From an uncultured Eubacteriales bacterium (GTDB lineage Bacteria > Bacillota > Clostridia > Oscillospirales > Acutalibacteraceae), in contig CAKUME010000075.1 of NCBI GenBank assembly GCA_934667575.1, positions 1-6,119 on the forward strand: a DNA stretch of 6,119 bases, written 5' to 3'. Positions 1 through 5,410 of this stretch are shown here, piece by piece. The translations under genes and the position numbers were made by a program. Position 1 is the first letter of the stretch. Every line of letters begins with the position of its first letter. Below the pieces are notes generated by a model. It saw nothing but the letters and a program-made list of their open reading frames with translations. It ran no database searches and was not told the DNA's origin.

Positions 1-138
1 CTGGGCATGCAAAAATTGCAGAACAGCCAAATTGAATACATCCGCATGAACGATCAGGACAAGGTGGAAGCCGCCCCGGCCGCGGATCCGGGCCTGTGGG
101 GGCAGATCCGGGCGTGGTTCTCCCGCATTTTCTCCTGA
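1..138 (+). CDS. ftsL: FtsL-like septum formation protein, C-terminal fragment
   Basis: Only the last 45 codons are present; the start lies upstream of the window, and the frame ends at TGA 136-138. The fragment begins LGMQKLQNSQIEYIRM and continues with an acidic/Ala-Pro linker, then ends in an aromatic, basic tail (GLWGQIRAWFSRIFS). The LGM-x-K-x(4)-QI-x-YI pattern is what the extracellular C-terminal end of clostridial FtsL/DivIC-type proteins looks like after their coiled coil. FtsL is a small single-pass membrane protein of the divisome that, with FtsB/DivIC and FtsQ/DivIB, holds and activates the septal synthase FtsW and its class B PBP. Position directly before a class B PBP and the mur genes is the standard dcw place for ftsL, and this context carries much of the call. 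The transmembrane segment and coiled coil cannot be seen here, so another short coiled-coil division protein is possible. Confidence 0.72.
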   Translation: MGMQKLQNSQIEYIRMNDQDKVEAAPAADPGLWGQIRAWFSRIFS

Positions 139-156
139 ACCGCAGGCATAGCGTTC

Positions 157-197
157 CTTCCCGCGGAATAAAAATAAATGAGCTTCCGGGCGGGAAG
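157..197 (+). promoter_or_regulatory. Predicted stem-loop A in the ftsL-PBP gap
   Basis: The arm CTTCCCGCGGAA (157-168) pairs with TTCCGGGCGGGAAG (184-197). This gives 8 bp, a GG bulge at 188-189 and 4 more bp, closing a 15-nt A/T-rich loop (169-183). All 12 pairs are Watson-Crick. There is no T-run after it (it is followed by AAAAATGC), so it is not a standard intrinsic terminator on either strand. A role in mRNA processing, stability or attenuation between ftsL and the PBP gene is inference only. Confidence 0.5.
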
Positions 198-221
198 AAA
201 AATGCAAACGATCGGACGAAA

Positions 222-250
222 GGGGAGTTGAGAGAAAATCTTGGCTCCCC
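222..250 (+). promoter_or_regulatory. Predicted stem-loop B upstream of the PBP gene
   Basis: The arm GGGGAGTTGAGA (222-233) pairs with TCTTGGCTCCCC (239-250) over 12 consecutive positions around a 5-nt GAAAA loop (234-238). Nine pairs are Watson-Crick and three in the middle (228-230 with 242-244) are G-U. The wobble pairs would work only in RNA, which favours an RNA element over a DNA operator. It is followed by CTGCTATTATCTG, which is T-containing but not a clean T-run, so at most it is a weak terminator or attenuator. The stem ends 42 nt before the PBP start codon. Confidence 0.5.
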
Positions 251-251
251 C

Positions 252-260
252 TGCTATTAT
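252..260 (+). promoter_or_regulatory. Possible extended -10 promoter element for the PBP-mur genes
   Basis: TGCTATTAT matches the extended -10 form TGnTATAAT with one mismatch. Transcription would start near 267, about 26 nt before the PBP start codon and just upstream of its ribosome binding site. No good -35 box lies at 16-18 nt spacing (GAGAAA at 232-237 is poor; TTGAGA at 228-233 is too far away). I see no convincing sigma-E-type sporulation promoter in the gap. The element overlaps the 3' flank of stem-loop B, so the two readings partly compete. Confidence 0.25.
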
Positions 261-277
261 CTGCAAATTCAATCGGG

Positions 278-284
278 AAAGGAG
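278..284 (+). promoter_or_regulatory. Ribosome binding site setting the GTG start of the PBP gene
   Basis: AAAGGAG sits 8 nt before GTG 293-295. This is near-ideal spacing and supports this non-ATG start, which also gives a short basic cytoplasmic tail directly before the membrane segment. Confidence 0.85.
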
Positions 285-292
285 CGGACGCA

Positions 293-2521
293 GTGAGTAA
301 AAAAAGTTCGGTGCAAACGCGTCGTCGAATTCTGATCTCTATGCTGCTCATTACCGCGCTGAGCCTGGGGCTGGTGGCGCAGCTGGCGCGCCTTCAGCTG
401 GTCAAGGGCGAAGAGCTTCAGGAGCGCGCCACCAACCAGCAGATGCGCGACACCTCGCTGCGCGCCGCGCGCGGTACCATATACGACACCAATATGAACA
501 TTCTGGCCCAGAGCGCCACGGTGTGGAACGTGTATATTTCGCCCGCCGACATCAAGGGCAGCACCGAAGAAGTCAAAGAAAGCAAGCGGCATCTGCTTGC
601 GTCCGGTTTGGCGGAGGTGCTCGGGCTCGATGAAGAGGAGATCTATCAGAAAACGCTCAAGACCAAAAGCTATCAGGTTTATATCAAGCGCAAGGTCGAA
701 AACGACGTGCGCGCACGGGTGCTTGAGCTGAAATCGGACAAAAAATACGCAGGCGTGGCGGCGGTGATCGGCCTCGAGGAAGATACCCGCCGCTACTACC
801 CCAATAATGAGCTGGCCGCCACGGTGCTGGGCTTTACCGGCACCGACGGTCAGGGCCTTGCCGGGCTGGAGGCGTATTACGATACCGATCTCACCGGTAC
901 GCCCGGCCGGGTGATGACTATCAAGAACGCGCTCGGCACCGAAATGGATTTTGAATATGAGCAGCGCGTGGATCCCAAAAACGGCAATAGTCTGGTGACC
1001 ACGATCGATAAGGTCATTCAGGGCTACCTCGAAAAAAATCTGGATAAGGCAATCGAGGATTATCAGGCGTCGCGCGCCGTGGGCATTGTTTTGAATGTGA
1101 ACACCTTCGAGGTGCTTGGCATGGCCACACGCTCCGCGTTCAACCCAAACAGCCCGTTCACGGTGTCGGACGCCGCGCAGGAAGAGATCGACAAGCTCGA
1201 AAAGGATCAGCAGTCGGCGGCGCTCGGCGCGGCACAGAACCTGCAATGGCGCAACACCGCCATCTCCGATACCTATGAGCCCGGCTCCGTGTTCAAAGCG
1301 GTCACGGCGTCGTCCGCGCTCGACGAGGGCGCCATCACGCTCCAAACCACCGTGAATTGCCCCGGCTATTTTAATATCGGCGGATGGACGTATAAGTGCA
1401 ATAACTACGCGGTGCACGGGGTACAGAATGTGGTCAACGCGCTGGAAAACTCCTGCAACATCGGTTTTATCCAAATCGGCCAAAAACTCGGCGCGTCGGC
1501 GTTTTGCCGGTATTATGCCTCGTTTGGCTTCACCGGAAAAACCGGCATCGATCTGCCCGGCGAGGTCACGCCCACTGCCAATGTGCATTATCACGACGAA
1601 AGCACCATGGGCATCACCGAGCTGGCCAGCTCGTCGTTCGGCCAAAGCCAAAAGGTCACGCCGCTGCAAATGGTCACGGCAATGGCCACGGTGGTCAACG
1701 GCGGCCATTTGGGCACGCCACATCTGGTGCGCCAGATTTTGGACGCCGACGGCAACATCGTTTCCACCAAGGATGCCGGCATCCGGCGTCAGGTTATTTC
1801 CGAAGAAACCTCCAAACAAATGCGCGCGGCGCTTGAAAGCGTGGTCACCAACGGCGGCGGCAAAAACGCGGCCATCGAGGGCTACCGCATCGGCGGAAAA
1901 ACCGGCACCGCCGAAAAGCTGGATAATCAGGATAAATCGGCGCGTGTGGTGTCGTTTTGCGGCTTTGCGCCGGCCGATGATCCGGAGGTCGCCTGCATTG
2001 TCGTGGTGGACGGCCTGCAGGTGGGCGCCTACGGCAGCACGATTGCCGCGCCGCTGTTCAAAGCGATTATGGAAGATGTGCTGCCCTATCTGGGGGTGGA
2101 AAAAACCGGCGAGGTATCCACCGATTCCACGCTGGTGGACACCCCCAAGGTCATTGGTGAATCCGTAGACGATGCCAAACAGGCAGTAAAGGCGCTCGGG
2201 CTGACTGCGCGCGTGGCCGGCGGCGGCGAAACGGTGCTTTCGCAATACCCCGACCCGGGCACCCAGCTCCGCGAGGGCGGCACGGTGGTGCTGTTTACTG
2301 CGGAAGACAGCAAAAACGAACTGGCCGAAGTGCCCGGCTTCAGCGGAATGACGCTCCAGCAAGCCAATCAGGCGGCGGCCGCAGCCGGAATCAACATCCG
2401 GGTGTCGGGCAGCGCAACGTCCGCCGGGGCCACCGTGGCCAGCCAATCCATTGCGGCACAGTCCAAAGTGACGCCGGGAACGATCGTCACGTTGGAATTC
2501 ATCATTCATAACCGAGAATAG
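293..2521 (+). CDS. spoVD: Class B penicillin-binding protein (SpoVD/FtsI type) with two PASTA domains
   Basis: A 742-residue monofunctional DD-transpeptidase that cross-links peptidoglycan peptides on the outer face of the membrane. Residues 1-12 are a basic cytoplasmic tail and about 13-31 form the membrane anchor. A class B dimerisation domain follows (RGTIYD at 60-65; GLAGLE near the end of this region). The transpeptidase domain spans about 225-600. Its three active-site motifs are intact: SVFK with nucleophile S332 and K335 (in YEPGSVFK), SCN at 387-389, and KTGT at 536-539. Two C-terminal PASTA repeats lie at about 616-671 and 679-738. Cysteines 369 and 388 are 19 residues apart, matching the redox-controlled pair of Bacillus subtilis SpoVD; C356 is a third. 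GTG start is chosen for the ribosome binding site at 278-284. It lies between ftsL and murE, where a division FtsI/PBP2B-type or a sporulation SpoVD-type enzyme would be. The family is certain; which of the two roles it plays is not. Length is nearer to two-PASTA division PBPs than to B. subtilis SpoVD, which has one PASTA domain and is about 650 residues. Confidence 0.96.
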   Translation: MSKKSSVQTRRRILISMLLITALSLGLVAQLARLQLVKGEELQERATNQQMRDTSLRAARGTIYDTNMNILAQSATVWNVYISPADIKGSTEEVKESKRHLLASGLAEVLGLDEEEIYQKTLKTKSYQVYIKRKVENDVRARVLELKSDKKYAGVAAVIGLEEDTRRYYPNNELAATVLGFTGTDGQGLAGLEAYYDTDLTGTPGRVMTIKNALGTEMDFEYEQRVDPKNGNSLVTTIDKVIQGYLEKNLDKAIEDYQASRAVGIVLNVNTFEVLGMATRSAFNPNSPFTVSDAAQEEIDKLEKDQQSAALGAAQNLQWRNTAISDTYEPGSVFKAVTASSALDEGAITLQTTVNCPGYFNIGGWTYKCNNYAVHGVQNVVNALENSCNIGFIQIGQKLGASAFCRYYASFGFTGKTGIDLPGEVTPTANVHYHDESTMGITELASSSFGQSQKVTPLQMVTAMATVVNGGHLGTPHLVRQILDADGNIVSTKDAGIRRQVISEETSKQMRAALESVVTNGGGKNAAIEGYRIGGKTGTAEKLDNQDKSARVVSFCGFAPADDPEVACIVVVDGLQVGAYGSTIAAPLFKAIMEDVLPYLGVEKTGEVSTDSTLVDTPKVIGESVDDAKQAVKALGLTARVAGGGETVLSQYPDPGTQLREGGTVVLFTAEDSKNELAEVPGFSGMTLQQANQAAAAAGINIRVSGSATSAGATVASQSIAAQSKVTPGTIVTLEFIIHNRE

Positions 2522-2525
2522 ACGC

Positions 2526-2532
2526 AAAGGAG
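2526..2532 (+). promoter_or_regulatory. Ribosome binding site upstream of murE with unusual spacing
   Basis: AAAGGAG ends 14 nt before the murE ATG at 2547, longer than the usual 5-9 nt. Two out-of-frame ATGs (2534 and 2537) lie between it and the real start. The murE frame has a stop (TGA 2535-2537) just upstream, so no earlier in-frame start exists. Confidence 0.7.
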
Positions 2533-2546
2533 TATGATGCCCATCC

Positions 2547-3998
2547 ATGAAGCTTTCTGCGTTGCTGCATCAAGTGGATGCCAAAGCCGAAATGGCGCAG
2601 GAAGTGGAAATCAGCGGAATAACCGATTGTTCCGCCAACGTTGAAAAAGGCAATTTGTTCGTATGCATTCCCGGTCGCCATGTGGACGGCCACACGTTTG
2701 CCGCGCAGGCGGCGGCACGCGGCGCGGCGGCACTGGTCACGCAGCGGCTGCTTCCGCTCCCGCTGCCGCAGCTGGTGGTGGCCGACCCCCGCCGCGCGTA
2801 TGCGCAGCTGTGCGTCGCATTTTTTGGCAATCCGGCGCGACAGCTTCGCATTGCCGCCATTACCGGCACCAACGGTAAAACGACCACGGCGTGGCTGCTG
2901 CGCAGCATTTTGGAACAAAACGGGCGCAAAACCGGATTGATCGGCACCATTCCCGAGGAACCGGCGCCGCTCAGCTCCACTGCACACTACACCACGCCCG
3001 CGCCGCCGGAGCTGCACCATCGCCTGCGGCAATTCGCCGACCACGGCGTACACTGCGTGGTGATGGAGGCCTCCTCGCAGGCAGTCAGCCAAGAGCGGCT
3101 GGCGGGCATTCATTTTTGCTGTGGTGCATTTATGAATTTGTCGCCGGAGCATATGGACTATCATCCCACAATGGAGGCATACTATCAAGCAAAGCGTAAA
3201 TTATTCCAAAGCTGCGACTGCGCCGTGATCAACATCGATTCCCCGTGGGGCGCGCGGCTCACGCGCGAGGTGCCGTGCCGCACCGTGACCGTTTCCGCCG
3301 CCTATCCCATGGCGGATTATGTGATCGGCGGTTTCCACGGCACGGCATCCGATATGGAGTTCACGCTCCGCCACCAAAACATCACCTGCACGGTGCGCCT
3401 GCCGATGATCAGCCGCTACCATGCCTACAATGCCGCCTGCGCCATTGCCTGCGCGGCGGAATATGGCGTGCCGCTGCGCGCGGCGGCCGTGTGCCTGGAA
3501 AATGCACCCACGGTGCCGGGGCGGCTCGAGCATTTGGCGCTGGATTTGCCGTTCGACGTGTATCTTGATTATGCGCACACGCCCGAGGCGCTGGAACAAA
3601 CGCTGCGCGCCATGCGCGCCGTGTGCCGCGGGCGGCTGATCTGCCTGTTTGGCTGCGGCGGCGACCGCGACCGCACCAAGCGCCCGGTGATGGGTGAAAT
3701 TGCGGCGCGGCTGAGCGATGCCGTGGTGCTTACCAACGACAACCCGCGCACCGAAAACGAGGCGCACATTCTCGACGAAATCGAGGCCGGCATGGGCGAG
3801 GCGGCGCATTGCCGCATTCCCGACCGTTCCGCCGCCATCCGTGCGGCGATCGCCATGGCGGAGCCGGGCGATATGGTGCTGATTGCCGGCAAGGGCCACG
3901 AACAATATCAGATTCTTGCGGACGGATGCCATCCGTTCGATGAACACCGCATCGCTGCACAGGCAGCGGCATATTGGAAAGAGGAAAGGACAGTCTGA
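2547..3998 (+). CDS. murE: UDP-MurNAc-L-Ala-D-Glu:meso-diaminopimelate ligase MurE
   Basis: A 483-residue cytoplasmic Mur ligase, normal length for the family, that uses ATP to add the third stem-peptide residue to UDP-MurNAc-L-Ala-D-Glu. Domain 1 (about 1-95) binds the UDP-sugar and carries GNLFVCIPG and DGH motifs. The central ATPase domain has the P-loop TGTNGKTTT (106-114), MEASSQ, PEHMDYH and the lysine of YYQAKRKLF (K216), the residue carbamylated in this family. The C-terminal domain starts near DYAHTP (341-346). DNPR at 398-401 is the signature of enzymes that accept meso-DAP rather than L-Lys, and GKGHE is at 448-452. ATG 2547 is the only plausible start: an in-frame stop is just upstream and MKLSALL is a typical MurE N-terminus. 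Two motifs differ from the classical form: the usual DSR of domain 1 reads CSA within TDCSANV, and SSH reads SSQ. It follows the PBP gene by 25 nt and ends 2 nt before murF. Confidence 0.96.
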   Translation: MKLSALLHQVDAKAEMAQEVEISGITDCSANVEKGNLFVCIPGRHVDGHTFAAQAAARGAAALVTQRLLPLPLPQLVVADPRRAYAQLCVAFFGNPARQLRIAAITGTNGKTTTAWLLRSILEQNGRKTGLIGTIPEEPAPLSSTAHYTTPAPPELHHRLRQFADHGVHCVVMEASSQAVSQERLAGIHFCCGAFMNLSPEHMDYHPTMEAYYQAKRKLFQSCDCAVINIDSPWGARLTREVPCRTVTVSAAYPMADYVIGGFHGTASDMEFTLRHQNITCTVRLPMISRYHAYNAACAIACAAEYGVPLRAAAVCLENAPTVPGRLEHLALDLPFDVYLDYAHTPEALEQTLRAMRAVCRGRLICLFGCGGDRDRTKRPVMGEIAARLSDAVVLTNDNPRTENEAHILDEIEAGMGEAAHCRIPDRSAAIRAAIAMAEPGDMVLIAGKGHEQYQILADGCHPFDEHRIAAQAAAYWKEERTV

Positions 3999-4000
3999 AA

Positions 4001-5407
4001 ATGGAACCGATCAAGTTAAAAAATGTGGCGGAGGCCATCGGGATGCGAAGCGAGTCGGAACGCGAGGTGGAGCGCATCAGCACCGACACGCGCACCATCG
4101 TGCCCGGCAGCGTGTTTTTGGCGCTGCGCGGCGACCGCTTCGACGGGCACCGCTTTGTGCGGCAGGCGGTGGCGGCGGGAGCCGAGGCGGTCATTGTGGA
4201 GGAACCGATCAAGGGCAATCTGCATGTGCCGGTTTTTGAGGTTCCCAGCACGCGTGCCGCGCTGCTTCAAATCGCGCACTACTACCGGCTCCAATTCGAT
4301 ATTCCCGTGGTCGCCGTAACTGGCAGCGTGGGCAAAACCACGACCAAAGAGATGGTGGTGGCCGCATTGGCCGGCAAATACCGCACGCTCAAAACCGAAG
4401 CCAATCTGAATAACCAAATCGGGCTGCCCAAAACGCTGTTCCGTCTGGACCATACGGTGCAGGCGGCCGTGGTGGAAATGGGCATGGATCAGGCCGGTCA
4501 GATTCACAATATGTCCATGGCGGCCGCGCCGTCGATTGCGGTGATTACGAACATTGGCCATTGCCACATCCAAAATCTCGGCTCGCAGGAGGCGATCCTG
4601 CACGCAAAGCTCGAAATTCTGGACGGGATGGATCCCAATTCGCCCGCAGTGCTCAACGGCGACGATCCGCTGCTGGCGGGCGCGGCGCCGTCGATCAAAA
4701 ACCCGGTGCTGCTTTATGGCATCGATTCGCCGGACTGCGACATTCGCGCGGAGCATATCGTGGAAACCGAGCATGGCCTTTCGTTCGAAATCGCGGTGCC
4801 TTCCATGCAGCTGCGCACGGCCGTGCAGCTGCCGGCATTCGGCCGCCATTTGGTGCTCGACGCGCTGGCCGCGTTTGCCGTCGGCCTGCTGCTTCAGGTG
4901 CCGCCGGCGGTCATGGCCGAGGGGCTTGGGCACTATGTGCCCAGCGGCATGCGCCAGCGCATTGTGCCTGCGTCGGGCATCACCGTGGTCGAAGATTGCT
5001 ACAACGCCAGCCCCGATTCCGTGTGCGCCACGCTGCAAGCGCTGTCGGCCATGGGCGGCGGCCGAAAAATTGCCGTGCTCGGCGATATGCTTGAGCTGGG
5101 GGATTATGCCGAAGTAGGGCACCGGCGCTGCGGGCGGTGTGCAGCGGAGCTGGGCATTCCGTTGGTTGCAGTGGGCGAGCTGTCGCAATGGACAGCGGAC
5201 GAAGCGCGCGCACACGGCGGCGAAGCGCAATGGTTTGCCGCGCAGGACGCTGCCGGGCAGGCGCTTTGCGCCGCGCTGCGGGCGGGCGACACCGTGCTGT
5301 TCAAGGCCAGCCACGCCATGCACATGGAAAACCTGATGGCGCAGGTGTATGCGGTCTGGCCCAAAACGGCGGACGCAGAACAAAATGAGGAAGGGCAGGC
5401 AAAATAA
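4001..5407 (+). CDS. murF: UDP-MurNAc-tripeptide:D-Ala-D-Ala ligase MurF
   Basis: A 468-residue cytoplasmic Mur ligase, of typical length, that uses ATP to attach D-Ala-D-Ala and finish the UDP-MurNAc-pentapeptide. The N-terminal substrate domain has STDTRTIVPGSVFLALRG and DGHRFV. The ATPase domain has the P-loop TGSVGKTTT (107-115), then NLNNQIGLPKTL, EMGMDQAGQI, NIGHCH and AKLEIL with K203 as the expected carbamylated lysine. The C-terminal domain has EDCYNASPDS, LGDMLELG (360-367) and a final KASHAMHME (435-443), where most MurF have KGSR; this looks like a lineage variant. ATG 4001 is preferred: AAAGGA (3985-3990) is 10 nt upstream, and the protein then begins MEPIKLKNVAEAIG as expected. 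An in-frame TTG at 3974 inside murE would add nine residues that the family does not need. The gene starts 2 nt after the murE stop, indicating translational coupling. Its N-terminal domain is recognisably paralogous to that of MurE. Confidence 0.96.
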   Translation: MEPIKLKNVAEAIGMRSESEREVERISTDTRTIVPGSVFLALRGDRFDGHRFVRQAVAAGAEAVIVEEPIKGNLHVPVFEVPSTRAALLQIAHYYRLQFDIPVVAVTGSVGKTTTKEMVVAALAGKYRTLKTEANLNNQIGLPKTLFRLDHTVQAAVVEMGMDQAGQIHNMSMAAAPSIAVITNIGHCHIQNLGSQEAILHAKLEILDGMDPNSPAVLNGDDPLLAGAAPSIKNPVLLYGIDSPDCDIRAEHIVETEHGLSFEIAVPSMQLRTAVQLPAFGRHLVLDALAAFAVGLLLQVPPAVMAEGLGHYVPSGMRQRIVPASGITVVEDCYNASPDSVCATLQALSAMGGGRKIAVLGDMLELGDYAEVGHRRCGRCAAELGIPLVAVGELSQWTADEARAHGGEAQWFAAQDAAGQALCAALRAGDTVLFKASHAMHMENLMAQVYAVWPKTADAEQNEEGQAK

Positions 5408-5410
5408 ATC

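Noticed and set aside
157..262. Intrinsic terminator after ftsL.
   Set aside because: Neither hairpin is followed by a clean T-run. The second has only a scattered CTGCTATTATCTG, so termination would be partial at best.
96..296. A 66-codon + strand frame through the ftsL-PBP gap.
   Set aside because: It starts inside ftsL out of frame, has no ribosome binding site and resembles no known protein.
1428..2168. Long alternative + strand frames inside the PBP, murE and murF genes.
   Set aside because: Arg/Ala/Trp-rich out-of-frame translations of GC-rich DNA, overlapping genes with intact motifs.
269..2548. A 759-codon open frame on the - strand, covering the whole PBP gene.
   Set aside because: It is exactly in phase with the sense codons, so it stays open only because the PBP gene has no TTA, CTA or TCA codons. 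The translation is His/Arg/Gly-rich with no domain I recognise.
3974..4000. TTG start for murF, 27 nt upstream and overlapping murE.
   Set aside because: ATG 4001 has a ribosome binding site at good spacing and gives the expected N-terminus. The TTG lies upstream of that site.
4016..5383. A 455-codon - strand frame opposite murF, and similar ones opposite murE (2502-3188 and 3201-3947).
   Set aside because: Same in-phase codon-bias shadow. Two of them end exactly at the rare TTA codons of murF (4016) and murE (3201).
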